A stretch of 64,000 bases of DNA from Caenispirillum bisanense (lineage in GTDB: Bacteria > Pseudomonadota > Alphaproteobacteria > Rhodospirillales > Rhodospirillaceae). Positions 34,025 through 43,536 of the stretch are shown in pieces. Made by a program: the position numbers and the translations under genes. The DNA lies in assembly GCF_900230255.1 (NCBI RefSeq), contig NZ_OCNJ01000003.1:292568-356567 (forward strand). The letters are read 5' to 3'. The notes under the pieces are model-generated. The model was not told where the DNA came from, ran no database searches, and saw nothing but the letters and a program-made list of their open reading frames with translations. Position 1 is the first letter of the stretch; the number at the start of each line of letters is the position of its first letter.

Positions 34025-34696
34025 TCAGCCCGGCAACCCCTCCCGCGCTGCCGCCTCCGCCAGCGCGTCCACCGGGCCGCCGGAGATCAGCGGCAGGTGG
34101 CGGGTGATGGCCTCCACCGGCCAGTCCCACCAGCGCAGGCGGAGGAGCGTCGCCACGTCGTCCTCGGGGAAGCGCAGTCGCACCACGCGGGCGGGGTTGC
34201 CGGCGACGATGGCATAGGGCGGCACGTCGGCGGTCACCACCGAGCGGGCGGCGACGATGGCGCCGTCGCCGATGGTGACGCCGGGCATCACCAGGCTGTC
34301 GTAGCCGAGCCACACGTCGTTGCCGACGCGGGTGTCGCCCTTGTGGGGGAAGTCCATCTCGCCGTCGAACCGGCCGGCCCAGCCGCCGCCGAAGATGAGG
34401 AAGGGGAAGGTGGACGGCCCGGCGGTGCGATGGCTACCGCCGTTCATGATGAACTTGGTCTGCCAGGCGATGGCGCAGAACTTCCCGATCACCAGCCGAT
34501 CGCCAATGAAATCATAGTGATAGAGCACGTTCTTCTCGAAATGCTCCGGCCCGTCGGGGTCGTCGTAGTAGGTGTACTCCCCGACCTCGATGAGCGGGTT
34601 GGTCAGCAGCGGCTTCAGGAACCCGACACGCGGATGGCCCGGCATGGGGTAGGGCGTCATGGGGTCGGGCGGCAGCAGGTCGGCGGATGCGGGCAT
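34025..34696 (-). CDS. CatB/Vat-type xenobiotic O-acetyltransferase
   Basis: A 223-residue left-handed beta-helix acetyltransferase. It matches the chloramphenicol/virginiamycin acetyltransferase group: NPLIEVGEYTYYDD, VLYHYDFIGDRLVIGKFCAIA, NGGSHRTAGPSTFPF with the catalytic His, GNDVWLGYDSLVMPGVTIGDGAIVAA and AGNPARVVRLRF. Chromosomal members are widespread and not all give drug resistance. The ATG at 34696 has GGAGCC upstream; a Met 14 residues later is possible. It is a single gene between eno and ftsB, on the opposite strand to both. Confidence 0.85.
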   Translation of the reverse strand: MPASADLLPPDPMTPYPMPGHPRVGFLKPLLTNPLIEVGEYTYYDDPDGPEHFEKNVLYHYDFIGDRLVIGKFCAIAWQTKFIMNGGSHRTAGPSTFPFLIFGGGWAGRFDGEMDFPHKGDTRVGNDVWLGYDSLVMPGVTIGDGAIVAARSVVTADVPPYAIVAGNPARVVRLRFPEDDVATLLRLRWWDWPVEAITRHLPLISGGPVDALAEAAAREGLPG

Positions 34697-34907
34697 GGCG
34701 GGCTCCGGCGGTCGGGGCGGAGAGGCGAGGGGTGAAGGGCGACCATACCACGGCCGACTGCGGCCGCTGGAGCGGCGCGGCGAGCGCCTCTGTCGAAGGT
34801 CATACTCCTCCCAAAGGGTGAGTCTCTTCGGCAACACCGCGCGACTCGTTGAAACTCCTCACAAAGATGAATTGACGCCGCAATCGGGCCGTGATTCTCT
34901 CTATGCC

Positions 34908-35225
34908 ATGACCCTGATGAACGAAATACGCCGCCGCCTGCGCTACGCCGTCGCCCCCCTGATCGGGATGGGCGCGGTGGTGTACTTCAGCTATCACATC
35001 GTCCAGGGCGACCGCGGCCTCATCGCCTGGGTGCATCTGAAGAACGAGATCACCAAGGCCGAGGACACGCTGTCCGAAGTCCGCGCCGAGAAGACGGAGC
35101 TGGAAAAGCGCGTCTCGCTGCTGCGCCCCGACAGCCTCGATCCCGACATGCTGGAAGAGCGGGCGCGCATCATGCTGAACATGGGCTATCCGGACGAGCG
35201 CATCCTGCCGGCCGATCGCCTCTAG
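34908..35225 (+). CDS. ftsB: Septum formation initiator FtsB/DivIC-family protein
   Basis: A 105-residue single-pass inner-membrane protein of the division complex. A short cytoplasmic N-terminus (NEIRRRLRYAV) is followed by a membrane segment (about 15-32), a coiled coil (about 40-75, KNEITKAEDTLSEVRAEKTE) and the conserved end EERARIMLNMGYPDE. The position between eno and pdhA is the usual alphaproteobacterial one. ATG at 34908 was used; ATG at 34917 is an alternative. Confidence 0.88.
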   Translation: MTLMNEIRRRLRYAVAPLIGMGAVVYFSYHIVQGDRGLIAWVHLKNEITKAEDTLSEVRAEKTELEKRVSLLRPDSLDPDMLEERARIMLNMGYPDERILPADRL

Positions 35226-35490
35226 ACGATCCCGCACACCGACGCCATGTGAGACGGCGGGGCCATCCCGGGAGGGACGGCGCCGCTGTTCGAGTCCGTG
35301 CGTTCGCTGCACCGCGGCAACCGCCTGTCGGGCCACCCGAACGGGCAGTGCGGGTGTGGAAGTCCTTGTTATTTCGTTACCCTTCGAAGCGCATGGGGCG
35401 CATCAAATACCCCGCCCGAGCCCTGTTTCGCGACCGCGAATGTCGTGGACGGGAAATCCGACAATGGCATTCGTGTTGCTCGCCAGCTAC

Positions 35491-35509
35491 TTAACCGTGT
35501 TTCGGTTAA
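35491..35509. promoter_or_regulatory. Perfect inverted repeat upstream of pdhA
   Basis: TTAACCG (35491-35497) and CGGTTAA (35503-35509) flank a five-base spacer. It is a candidate operator about 130 bp before pdhA; the protein that binds it is unknown. Confidence 0.4.
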
Positions 35510-35523
35510 CGCTGGTTTGTGCA

Positions 35524-35564
35524 TTGCAAAACAACAACTTATAACGAACCCGCGCTTGCAAAAC
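35524..35564 (+). promoter_or_regulatory. Direct repeat TTGCAAAAC upstream of pdhA
   Basis: The nonamer TTGCAAAAC occurs at 35524-35532 and 35556-35564, 32 bp apart, about three helical turns. The first copy extends to TTGCAAAACAAC, a 12-mer that also occurs upstream of asnO (52127-52138). Confidence 0.35.
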
Positions 35565-35639
35565 GGGCGGTGATCGATAATTTCAGAGGATCACCCGAGC
35601 CGGCGCCCGCCGGCGCGACCGTCATTCCGGGGAGGAACC

Positions 35640-36653
35640 ATGGCAACCCAACGCCGCAAGCCCAAGTCCCCCGCCCCCCAGGGCGACGTCTCCATCACCC
35701 CCGACGATCTCCAGTCCTACTACCGCGACATGCTGCTCATCCGCCGCTTCGAGGAGAAGGCGGGGCAGCTGTACGGCATGGGGCTCATCGGCGGCTTCTG
35801 TCACCTCTACATCGGCCAGGAAGCGGTCGTCGTCGGCGTGCAGGCCTGCGCCAGCCCGGGCGACACCATCATCACCAGCTACCGCGACCACGGCCATATG
35901 CTGGCCACCGGCATGGACCCCAAGGGCGTGATGGCCGAGCTGACCGGGCGCCGCGGGGGCTATTCGAAGGGCAAGGGCGGCTCCATGCACATGTTCAGCC
36001 GCGAGAAGGGTTTCTTCGGCGGCCATGGCATCGTCGGCGCGCAGGTGCCGCTCGGCACCGGCCTCGCCTTCGCCCACAAGTACCGCGAGGACGGCGGCGT
36101 GTGCTACTGCTACCTGGGTGACGGCGCGGTCAACCAGGGCCAGGTGTACGAAAGCTTCAACATGGCGGCGCTGTGGAAGCTGCCGGTCATCTACATCATC
36201 GAGAACAACAAGTACGGCATGGGCACGTCGGTGGAACGCCACTCGGCCCGTGCCGACCTGCACGAGCGCGGTCACGCCTACGGCATCCCTGGCAAGGCGG
36301 TCGACGGCATGGACGTCACCACCGTGCGTCAGGAGACGCAGGGCGTGGTCGACATGGTGCGCGACGGCGGCGGCCCGTACATCCTCGAGATGAAGACCTA
36401 CCGCTACCGCGGCCACTCCATGTCCGACCCGGCCAAGTACCGCACCAAGGAGGAAGTCTCCAAGATGCGGTCGGAGCACGACCCCATCGACAACGTGCGC
36501 AAGATGCTGCTCGACGGCGGCATGAGCGAGGACGCGCTGAAGGAGATCGACCGCGAGGTCAAGGCCATCGTCTCCGAAGCGGCCGAGTTCGCCCAGAACA
36601 GCCCGGAGCCCGATCCGTCGGAGCTCTTCACCGACATCCTGGTCGACGCCTGA
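35640..36653 (+). CDS. pdhA: Pyruvate dehydrogenase E1 component, alpha subunit
   Basis: A 337-residue subunit of the thiamine-diphosphate-dependent decarboxylase that begins pyruvate oxidation to acetyl-CoA. The ThDP/magnesium motif is GDGAVNQGQVYESFNMA ending IENN; the phosphorylation-loop equivalents YRYRGHSMSDP and the substrate-channel segment GGHGIVGAQVPLGTG are conserved. E1 in this organism is the two-subunit (alpha2beta2) kind. A GGGGAGG ribosome-binding site lies just before the ATG. It heads the run pdhA-pdhB-pdhC-lpd-lipA-ratA. Confidence 0.97.
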   Translation: MATQRRKPKSPAPQGDVSITPDDLQSYYRDMLLIRRFEEKAGQLYGMGLIGGFCHLYIGQEAVVVGVQACASPGDTIITSYRDHGHMLATGMDPKGVMAELTGRRGGYSKGKGGSMHMFSREKGFFGGHGIVGAQVPLGTGLAFAHKYREDGGVCYCYLGDGAVNQGQVYESFNMAALWKLPVIYIIENNKYGMGTSVERHSARADLHERGHAYGIPGKAVDGMDVTTVRQETQGVVDMVRDGGGPYILEMKTYRYRGHSMSDPAKYRTKEEVSKMRSEHDPIDNVRKMLLDGGMSEDALKEIDREVKAIVSEAAEFAQNSPEPDPSELFTDILVDA

Positions 36654-36677
36654 GGCGAATAGGAGCGCACAGAGAAC

Positions 36678-38120
36678 ATGGCTACCGAAATCCTGATGCC
36701 CGCCCTGTCGCCGACCATGACGGAGGGCAAGCTCGCCAAGTGGCTGAAGAAGGAAGGCGACGCCGTCGCCGCCGGCGACATCATCGCCGAGATCGAGACC
36801 GACAAGGCCACCATGGAGTTCGAATCGGCCGACGAGGGCATCCTCGGCAAGATCCTGGTGCCCGAGGGCACCGAGGGCGTCGAGGTCAACCGCCCCATCG
36901 CCGTGCTGCTGGAGGAGGGCGAGGACGCCTCCGCCGCCGAGGCGGTCGCCGCCAAGGGGGACGCGCCGGCCTCGACGCCCGCCCCGGCCAAGCCGGAAGA
37001 GCAGGCGCCGCCGTCCATGCGCAACACCGCGCCGGCCGAGCAGCCGACAGCCGCCGACCTCGGCGATCTCTACGAGGCGGTGATCGAGACCACCACGGCC
37101 TACGCCCCGCCCATGGAGGCGGAGCCGACCTACGAGAAGTTCAAGCGCCAGACCGTGCGTGAAGCCCTGCGCGACGCCATGGCCGAGGAAATGCGCCGCG
37201 ACGAAGGCGTGTTCCTCATGGGCGAGGAAGTCGCGCAGTACCAGGGCGCCTACAAGGTCAGCCAGGGTCTGCTGGACGAGTTCGGCGACAAGCGCGTCAT
37301 CGACACGCCGATCACCGAGATGGGCTTCGCCGGCCTCGGCGTCGGCGCCGCCTTCGCGGGGCTGAAGCCGATCGTGGAGTTCATGACCTTCAACTTCTCC
37401 ATGCAGGCCATCGACCAGATCATCAACTCGGCGGCCAAGACCCTCTACATGGCCGGCGGCCAGATGGGCTGCCCCATCGTGTTCCGCGGCCCCAACGGCG
37501 CCGCCGCCCGCGTCGCCGCGCAGCACAGCCAGGACTATGCCTCGTGGTACGCCCACTGCCCGGGCCTGAAGGTCATCGCGCCGTGGTCCGCCGCCGACGC
37601 CAAGGGCCTGCTCAAGGCCGCCATCCGTGACCCGAACCCGGTGGTGTTCCTCGAGCACGAGATCATGTACGGCCAGAGCTTCGATGTGCCCGACGTGGAC
37701 GACTTCGTGCTGCCCATCGGCAAGGCGAAGGTGGAGCGCCAGGGCAAGGACGTCACCATCGTCGCCTACTCGCGCATGGTCGGCGTGGCGCTCGACGCCG
37801 CGGCGCTGCTGGCCGAGGAAGGCATCGACGCCGAGGTCATCAACCTGCGCACCATCCGCCCGCTCGACGTCACCACCATCATCGCCAGCGTGCGCAAGAC
37901 CAACCGCATCGTGACGGTGGAAGAGGGCTGGGCCTTCTCGGGCATCGGCTCGGAAATCAGCGCGGTCATGATGGAGCAGTGCTTCGACTGGCTGGACGCG
38001 CCCGTCCGCCGCGTCGCCGGCGCCGACGTCCCCATGCCCTACGCCGCCAACCTCGAGAAGATGAGCCTGCCGCAGCCCGAGAAGGTCCGGGATGCCGCCA
38101 AGGCCGTCCTCTACAAGTAA
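36678..38120 (+). CDS. pdhB: Pyruvate dehydrogenase E1 beta subunit with N-terminal lipoyl domain
   Basis: A 480-residue protein. Residues 1-78 are a lipoyl domain ([18 protein letters not shown], with the lipoylated Lys in [10 protein letters not shown]). After an Ala/Pro linker comes the E1 beta domain (about 155-478), with [35 protein letters not shown] and [13 protein letters not shown] lipoyl domain on E1 beta is a feature of alphaproteobacterial complexes. The lipoyl domain is nearly identical to that of the E2 gene next door, so it probably arose by duplication from it. Confidence 0.97.
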   Translation: MATEILMPALSPTMTEGKLAKWLKKEGDAVAAGDIIAEIETDKATMEFESADEGILGKILVPEGTEGVEVNRPIAVLLEEGEDASAAEAVAAKGDAPASTPAPAKPEEQAPPSMRNTAPAEQPTAADLGDLYEAVIETTTAYAPPMEAEPTYEKFKRQTVREALRDAMAEEMRRDEGVFLMGEEVAQYQGAYKVSQGLLDEFGDKRVIDTPITEMGFAGLGVGAAFAGLKPIVEFMTFNFSMQAIDQIINSAAKTLYMAGGQMGCPIVFRGPNGAAARVAAQHSQDYASWYAHCPGLKVIAPWSAADAKGLLKAAIRDPNPVVFLEHEIMYGQSFDVPDVDDFVLPIGKAKVERQGKDVTIVAYSRMVGVALDAAALLAEEGIDAEVINLRTIRPLDVTTIIASVRKTNRIVTVEEGWAFSGIGSEISAVMMEQCFDWLDAPVRRVAGADVPMPYAANLEKMSLPQPEKVRDAAKAVLYK

Positions 38121-38144
38121 GCCCGGCGAAGGAGACAACGCACC

Positions 38145-39494
38145 ATGGCGACGCAGATCCTGATGCCGGCGCTTTCGCCCACCATGACGGAGGGCAAGCT
38201 GGCGAAATGGCTGAAGAAGGAAGGTGACACGGTGGCGGCCGGCGACATCATCGCCGAGATCGAGACCGACAAGGCCACCATGGAGTTCGAGGCCGCCGAC
38301 GAAGGCGTGCTCGGCAAGATCCTGGTGGCGGAAGGCACCGACGGCGTAGCGGTGAACCAGCCCATCGCCGTGCTGCTGGAAGAGGGCGAGGACGCCAGCG
38401 CGATCGACGCGGCCGCCTCGCCGGCCGCGGCCGAACCGGTGCCGACCAAGGGCGACGCCGCCGCTTCGGCCGCCACCCCGGCCGCCGCCGGCGCGCCGGC
38501 CACGGAAGCGCCCAAGCCTGCCGCCGCCGCTCCGGCGCCGGCCGCCAAGGGCGACCGCGTCTTCGCGAGCCCGCTCGCCAAGCGCATCGCCAAGGATGCC
38601 GGGCTCGACCTCGGCCAGATCGCCGGCACCGGCCCCAAGGGCCGGGTGGTGAAGGCGGACGTGGAGAAGGCCAAGGCCGACGGCACCGGCAAGGCCGCGC
38701 CGGCCGCCGCCGCGGCGGGCAAGGCGGAGACGGCGCAGGCCGCGCCGCAGGCTCCCGCCGCCGCCAAGGCGGTCGCCAGCGCGACGCCGGAGCAGGTGGC
38801 CATGGGCCGGCCCTACCGCCTGGAGCCCAACTCGGGCATGCGCAAGACCATCGCGCGCCGCCTGAGCGAGTCCAAACAGACGGTGCCGCACTTCTATCTG
38901 ACCATCGACCTGCGCATCGACGAGCTGCTGAAGCTGCGCAAGCAGCTGAACGACAAGGGCGGCGATGCCTTCAAGCTGTCGGTCAACGACCTGGTCATCA
39001 AGGCCGTCGCCGTGGCGCTGCGCCGCGTGCCGGCCGCCAATGCCAGCTGGACCGACGAGGGCATCCTGTATTGGGACGACGTGGACGTCTCCGTCGCCGT
39101 GGCGACCGAGGGCGGCCTCATCACGCCCATCCTCAAGAAGGCCGACCAGAAGGGCCTCGCGACGCTGTCCAACGAGATGAAGGACCTCGCCAAGCGCGCC
39201 CGCGCCGGCAAGCTGAAGCCCGAGGAATACCAGGGCGGCGGCTTCTCGGTCTCCAACCTCGGCATGTTCGGCATCCGCGAGTTCGCGGCCATCATCAACC
39301 CGCCGCAGGGCTGCATCCTGGCCGTCGGTGCCGGCGAGCAGCGCCCGGTGGTGGTGGACGGCGCCCTGACCGTCGCCACCATGATGACCTGCACGCTGTC
39401 GGTCGACCACCGCGTGGTGGACGGCGCCGTCGGTGCGGAATTCCTCGCCGCCTTCAAGGCGATCGTGGAAGACCCGCTGTCCCTCATGCTGTGA
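38145..39494 (+). CDS. pdhC: Dihydrolipoyllysine acetyltransferase, pyruvate dehydrogenase E2
   Basis: A 449-residue core protein of the complex. It has one lipoyl domain (1-78, Lys in [10 protein letters not shown]), an Ala/Pro-rich linker, a peripheral-subunit-binding domain (about 140-180, ASPLAKRIAKDAGLDLGQIAGTGPKGRV), a second flexible linker and the catalytic domain (about 220-449). The catalytic His-Asp motif is SVDHRVVDGAVGAEF near the C-terminus. It transfers acetyl from lipoyl-lysine to CoA. It starts 24 bp after pdhB. Confidence 0.97.
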   Translation: MATQILMPALSPTMTEGKLAKWLKKEGDTVAAGDIIAEIETDKATMEFEAADEGVLGKILVAEGTDGVAVNQPIAVLLEEGEDASAIDAAASPAAAEPVPTKGDAAASAATPAAAGAPATEAPKPAAAAPAPAAKGDRVFASPLAKRIAKDAGLDLGQIAGTGPKGRVVKADVEKAKADGTGKAAPAAAAAGKAETAQAAPQAPAAAKAVASATPEQVAMGRPYRLEPNSGMRKTIARRLSESKQTVPHFYLTIDLRIDELLKLRKQLNDKGGDAFKLSVNDLVIKAVAVALRRVPAANASWTDEGILYWDDVDVSVAVATEGGLITPILKKADQKGLATLSNEMKDLAKRARAGKLKPEEYQGGGFSVSNLGMFGIREFAAIINPPQGCILAVGAGEQRPVVVDGALTVATMMTCTLSVDHRVVDGAVGAEFLAAFKAIVEDPLSLML

Positions 39495-39524
39495 CGCCGA
39501 CGGGCGAGAAGGAGACCTGATCCC

Positions 39525-40928
39525 ATGGCCGAAAACACCTTCGACCTGGTCGTCGTCGGCGGCGGTCCCGGCGGCTACGTGGCCGCCATCCGCGCCGCCC
39601 AGCTCGGCATGAAGACGGCGCTGGTGGAGCGCGAGCACCTGGGCGGCATCTGCCTCAACTGGGGCTGCATCCCGACCAAGGCGCTGCTGCGCTCGGCGGA
39701 CATCTACCGCACCTTCAAGCACGCCAAGTCCTTCGGCCTCAGCGCCGAAGGGGTGGGCTTCGACCTGGACGCCATCGTCAAGCGCTCGCGCGGCGTGGCC
39801 GGCCAGCTGTCGGGCGGCGTCAAGCACCTGCTGAAGAAGAACAAGGTCACCGTCTTTGACGGCCACGGCCGCCTCGCCGGCAAGGGCAAGGTGGCGGTGG
39901 AGAAGGACGGCAAGCCCGTCGCCGACGTCGCCGCCAAGCACATCATCCTGGCGACCGGCGCCCGCGCCCGCACCTTCCCGGGCCTGGAAGCCGACGGCAA
40001 GCTGGTGTGGACGTACCGCCACGCGCTGGTGCCCAACACCATGCCGAAGAAGCTGCTGGTGGTCGGCTCGGGCGCCATCGGCATCGAGTTCGCCAGCTTC
40101 TTCGCCGCCTTCGGGACCGAGGTGACGGTGGTCGAGGTGCTCGACCGCATCGTGCCGGCGGAGGACGAGGAAATCTCGGCCTTCCTCAAGAAGGCGCTGG
40201 AGAAGGAAGGGCTCAAGATCAAGGTCAACACCAAGGTCGCCGAGTTGAAGAAGGGCGCGGACAGCGTCACCGCCGTGCTCGACGAGAACGGCAAGAAGAG
40301 CGAGATCACCGTCGATCGCGTCATCCTGGCCGTCGGCATCCAGCCGAACGTCGAGGACATCGGCATCGACGGCCTGGGCCTGACCCAGGACAAGGCCGGC
40401 TTCATCCAGGTGGACGGCTACCTGCGCACGGGCGTCGACGGGCTCTATGCCATCGGCGATCTGGTGCAGGGCCCCTGGCTCGCCCACAAGGCCAGCCACG
40501 AGGCCATCATCTGCGTCGAGAAGATCGCCGGCCTGCCCGACGTCCACCCCATGAACCGCAGCAACATCCCCGGCTGCACCTACTGCCACCCGCAGGTCGC
40601 CTCGGTCGGCCTGACCGAGAAGAAGGCGAAGGAGCAGGGCTACGAGGTGAAGGTCGGCCGCTTCCCGTTCATCGGCAACGGCAAGGCCATCGCCCTCGGC
40701 GAGCCCGAGGGCCTGGTGAAGACCGTGTTCGACGCCAAGACCGGCGAACTCCTGGGCGCGCACATGATCGGCGCCGAGGTCACCGAGCTGATCCAGGGCT
40801 ATGGCATCGCCAAGACCCTGGAAACGACGGAAGCCGACCTCATGCACACGATCTTCCCGCACCCGACGTTGTCGGAAATGATGCACGAGTCCGTGCTTGA
40901 CGCTTTCGGCCGGGCGATCCATTTCTAG
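39525..40928 (+). CDS. lpdA: Dihydrolipoyl dehydrogenase (E3)
   Basis: A 467-residue FAD enzyme that reoxidises dihydrolipoyl groups with NAD+. FAD-binding GGGPGGYVAAIRAAQLG is at about 11-27, the redox-active disulfide CLNWGC is near residue 42, the NAD-binding GSGAIGIEFASFF near 185 and the active-site His-Glu pair in IFPHPTLSEMMHES close to the end. The gene is the fourth of the pyruvate dehydrogenase run and probably serves that complex specifically. Confidence 0.97.
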   Translation: MAENTFDLVVVGGGPGGYVAAIRAAQLGMKTALVEREHLGGICLNWGCIPTKALLRSADIYRTFKHAKSFGLSAEGVGFDLDAIVKRSRGVAGQLSGGVKHLLKKNKVTVFDGHGRLAGKGKVAVEKDGKPVADVAAKHIILATGARARTFPGLEADGKLVWTYRHALVPNTMPKKLLVVGSGAIGIEFASFFAAFGTEVTVVEVLDRIVPAEDEEISAFLKKALEKEGLKIKVNTKVAELKKGADSVTAVLDENGKKSEITVDRVILAVGIQPNVEDIGIDGLGLTQDKAGFIQVDGYLRTGVDGLYAIGDLVQGPWLAHKASHEAIICVEKIAGLPDVHPMNRSNIPGCTYCHPQVASVGLTEKKAKEQGYEVKVGRFPFIGNGKAIALGEPEGLVKTVFDAKTGELLGAHMIGAEVTELIQGYGIAKTLETTEADLMHTIFPHPTLSEMMHESVLDAFGRAIHF

Positions 40929-40934
40929 GTCACC

Positions 40935-41894
40935 ATGAGCGACACCCCGATCACCACCCCCGCACCGCAGCCCGACGCCGAGGCGAAGCCCGCGCACCAG
41001 CGCAAGCCGTCGTGGATTCGCGTCAAGGCGCCGACCTCCAAGGAATACGGCGAGACGCGGCAGCTCATGCGCAAGCTGTCGCTGAACACCGTGTGCGAGG
41101 AGGCGGCCTGCCCCAACATCGGCGAGTGCTGGAAGAACCGGCATGCGACGGTGATGATCATGGGGGATACCTGCACCCGGGCGTGCCGGTTCTGCAACGT
41201 CAAGACCGGCCGTCCGAACAGCCTCGACCCCCACGAGCCGAAGAACGTGGCCGAGGCGGTGCGGGAAATGCACCTGCGGCACGTCGTCATCACCTCCGTC
41301 GACCGCGACGACCTGGAAGACGGCGGTGCCGACCATTTCGTGAAGGTGATCGGGGCGGTGCGCGAGCATGCCCCCGGCACCACCATCGAGATCCTGACGC
41401 CCGACTTCCGCAACAAGGAAGGCGCCATCCGCAAGGTGGCCGAGGCGCGGCCGGACGTGTTCAACCACAACCTGGAAACCGTGCCGCGGCTCTATCAGGC
41501 GATCCGTCCCGGCGCCCGCTACTTCGGGTCTCTGCGCCTGCTCGACACCGTCAAGGACGCGGCCCCCGACGTCTTCACCAAGTCCGGCATCATGGTCGGC
41601 CTGGGGGAGACGAAGGAAGAGGTGATGCAGGTCATGGACGATCTGCGCTCCGCCCGCGTCGACTTCCTGACCATCGGCCAGTACCTGCAGCCGACGCCCA
41701 AGCACGTGGCCGTCGACCGCTTCGTCACGCCGGACGAGTTCGACGACTACGCCCGCATGGCGCGCGCCAAGGGCTTCCTCATGGTGTCGGCGTCGCCGCT
41801 GACCCGGTCGTCCTACCACGCCGACCGCGACTTCGAGCAGCTGAAGGCGGCGCGCCTCGCGCAGCTCGGCAAAGCCGCCCCGGCGGCCGAGTAA
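40935..41894 (+). CDS. lipA: Lipoyl synthase
   Basis: A 319-residue radical-SAM enzyme that inserts two sulfurs into octanoyl groups on lipoyl domains. The auxiliary cluster is held by [12 protein letters not shown] (C-X4-C-X5-C) and the radical-SAM cluster by CTRACRFC (C-X3-C-X2-C). The closing RSSYHAD segment supplies the Ser ligand of the auxiliary cluster. It begins 6 bp after lpdA. The context is functional, since its product is needed by the lipoyl domains of PdhB and PdhC. Confidence 0.97.
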   Translation: MSDTPITTPAPQPDAEAKPAHQRKPSWIRVKAPTSKEYGETRQLMRKLSLNTVCEEAACPNIGECWKNRHATVMIMGDTCTRACRFCNVKTGRPNSLDPHEPKNVAEAVREMHLRHVVITSVDRDDLEDGGADHFVKVIGAVREHAPGTTIEILTPDFRNKEGAIRKVAEARPDVFNHNLETVPRLYQAIRPGARYFGSLRLLDTVKDAAPDVFTKSGIMVGLGETKEEVMQVMDDLRSARVDFLTIGQYLQPTPKHVAVDRFVTPDEFDDYARMARAKGFLMVSASPLTRSSYHADRDFEQLKAARLAQLGKAAPAAE

Positions 41895-41904
41895 CGGCCC
41901 GCCG

Positions 41905-42375
41905 ATGCCGACGCACGCCGAGAAACGCTTCCTGCCCTACACGCCGCAGGAGCTCTATGCCCTGGTGTCCGAGGTCGAACGCTACCCGGAGTTCCTGCCG
42001 TGGTGCCTCGCCTCGCGCATCAAGCGGCGCGAGGGGCACGTGTTCTGGGCCGACTTGGTCATCGGCTTCAAGATGGTGCGCGAGAAGTTCACCAGCCGCG
42101 TCGCCCTGTCGCCCGACGACTGCCGCATCGACGTCACCTATACCGACGGCCCCTTCAAGTACCTGAACAACCACTGGGTCTTCGAGGAGGCCGAGGGTGG
42201 GACGCTGATCGACTTCTACGTCGACTTCGAGTTCCGCTCGCTGGTGCTGCAGAAGATCATGGGCGCGCTGTTCTCGGAAGCGGTCGCCCGCATGGTCGCG
42301 GCCTTCGAGAAGCGCGCCCATGCCCTCTACGGCCACCGCGAAGGCGGCCACGTGGTCAGCCAGACCAGCCGCTGA
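41905..42375 (+). CDS. ratA: RatA/Coq10-like START-domain protein
   Basis: A 156-residue single-domain protein of the polyketide-cyclase/START fold (LYALVSEVERYPEFLPWC, then VIGFKMVREKFTSRV, DGPFKYLNNHWVFEE and FEFRSLVLQKIMGALFSE). Relatives are Coq10-like lipid- or ubiquinone-binding proteins and the E. coli RatA protein. The respiratory or lipid-binding role is the more likely one here. It starts 10 bp after lipA, a conserved alphaproteobacterial pairing. Confidence 0.85.
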   Translation: MPTHAEKRFLPYTPQELYALVSEVERYPEFLPWCLASRIKRREGHVFWADLVIGFKMVREKFTSRVALSPDDCRIDVTYTDGPFKYLNNHWVFEEAEGGTLIDFYVDFEFRSLVLQKIMGALFSEAVARMVAAFEKRAHALYGHREGGHVVSQTSR

Positions 42376-42406
42376 TCCGGCACCCTTTTCCAGCTATTCC
42401 CGTCGC

Positions 42407-43234
42407 TCACGCCACCCGCGCGAACACCGCCCGCACGCCCGTATGGTCGCTGGGGTAGGTGCTGGTTTCCGGGTCGGGCTTGTCGAGCACGCGCTCGGTC
42501 GTGACCAGCCGGTAGCTGGGGGCGGCCTGGGCGGCGCTCAGCAGGAAGATGAAGTCGATGCACTTGTCGCGCGTCGCGGCGCGGCGGGGCAGGGCGCTCA
42601 CCAGGGTCGGGAAGCTGACGTCGAGATCGCCGACGTGATAGGCGTTGGTGACCTCCAGCCCGTGCCGACGGCCGAGGGTTGTGATGAGTTCGCTGTCGGC
42701 GCCGGTGTTGAGGTCGCCGCCGAGGAAAACCGCCGACGGCGTCTCGGGCAGGGCGGCCACCGCATCCAGCGCGGCATCCATCTGGGCCTGCCGCAGCTCG
42801 TCGGCGCGGGCGAGGTGGGACAGGTGGGTGGTGACGGCGATCACCGGCCGCGCCGGGTCGTCGCCTTCGATGACGGCGATGAGCGCCTGACGGTCGCCGT
42901 CGCGCGGGTCGGTCGGCAGCTCGATCACCTCGTGCCGCAGGATGGGGCGGCGCGACAGGATGGCGAGGCCGGAGGTGGAGACCACCGTCCGCGTCTCGAA
43001 CAGCCGCTCCTTGCGCCTCCCGGCGTGGCGGACCACATGCATGCCGGTCGCCTCGGCGAGGCTGAGGGCGGTGTCCACCGGCTCGCCGGTGCCGTCGTCG
43101 TCGGCCGCGAAGGCCTCCTGCAGCATCACCAAGTCGGGCGCCAGGGCGCGCAGACCGTCGGCCATGAGGCGCAGGCGGTCGCGGTACAGGCCGTCGCACT
43201 TCCAGGTGTTCAGGGTGACGACAGAAAACTCCAT
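42407..43234 (-). CDS. Endonuclease/exonuclease/phosphatase-family protein
   Basis: A 275-residue protein of the DNase I-like metal-dependent hydrolase fold. Conserved elements are VVTLNTWK, DLVMLQEAF with the metal-binding Glu, TTHLSH with the His, FLGGDLNTG with Asp and Asn, and YPSDHTGVRAVF with the final Asp-His. There is no signal peptide. Substrate could be DNA, a phospholipid or an inositol phosphate. A Pho-box promoter lies upstream on the other strand. It is convergent with ratA. Confidence 0.82.
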   Translation of the reverse strand: MEFSVVTLNTWKCDGLYRDRLRLMADGLRALAPDLVMLQEAFAADDDGTGEPVDTALSLAEATGMHVVRHAGRRKERLFETRTVVSTSGLAILSRRPILRHEVIELPTDPRDGDRQALIAVIEGDDPARPVIAVTTHLSHLARADELRQAQMDAALDAVAALPETPSAVFLGGDLNTGADSELITTLGRRHGLEVTNAYHVGDLDVSFPTLVSALPRRAATRDKCIDFIFLLSAAQAAPSYRLVTTERVLDKPDPETSTYPSDHTGVRAVFARVA

Positions 43235-43536
43235 CGAAGGCCTCCCCCGGCGGTGATCTTCCTTGGCGGCGACGCTGGCCGTCGCACCCGACGCCGGGCG
43301 ATTTTGTCCCGCCGCGCCGCGCCCGTAAAGCGCTTCCTGAAGACCTCCACCTTATCCCCCGCTTGTTTAGGGAATCCGCGGGTTTTAGCGGTATTTTCAA
43401 CGCCCTGTCACGCGACTGTCACGAACCACGGGTAAACTCGGAGAGGTGGACGGCAGGGTGCGAATACCATCGCCCGTAACCGCCGGACCCCCACGATCAC
43501 AGGCAGGGACGGATCAACCGTCCGCCGGGAGGACGC
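43235..43536. other. Intergenic region upstream of the methyltransferase-msbA unit
   Basis: A 302-bp divergent gap. It holds the Pho-box promoter listed at 43405-43438; the rest shows no gene or clear site. Confidence 0.6.
43405..43438 (+). promoter_or_regulatory. PhoB box with a correctly placed -10 element
   Basis: CTGTCAC (43405-43411) and CTGTCAC (43416-43422) are separated by GCGA. This matches the Pho-box layout of two 7-bp direct repeats with a 4-bp spacer (consensus CTGTCAT-N4-CTGTCAY). Ten bases on lies TAAACT (43433-43438) as a -10. In Pho promoters the box replaces the -35, as the spacing here suggests. The orientation points to the rightward methyltransferase gene, whose start is about 100 bp downstream. 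Confidence 0.7.

Larger units (their letters stand above)
35226..35639. other. Intergenic region upstream of the pyruvate dehydrogenase operon
   Basis: A 414-bp gap without a credible gene. It is unusually A+T-rich for this genome from about 35460 to 35590, which suggests a promoter and operator zone for pdhA. It contains an inverted repeat and a direct repeat, listed separately. No clear -35/-10 pair with good spacing was found. Confidence 0.6.

Noticed and set aside
34025..34696. Call as a clinical chloramphenicol resistance gene.
   Set aside because: Family membership is clear, but the gene sits alone in a conserved chromosomal context with no mobile element, so substrate and resistance are not shown.
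35622..41819. A 2065-codon open frame on the minus strand.
   Set aside because: It is antisense to pdhA, pdhB, pdhC, lpdA and lipA, all clearly coding. The translation is His/Asp/Val-rich low-complexity sequence typical of antisense frames in GC-rich DNA.
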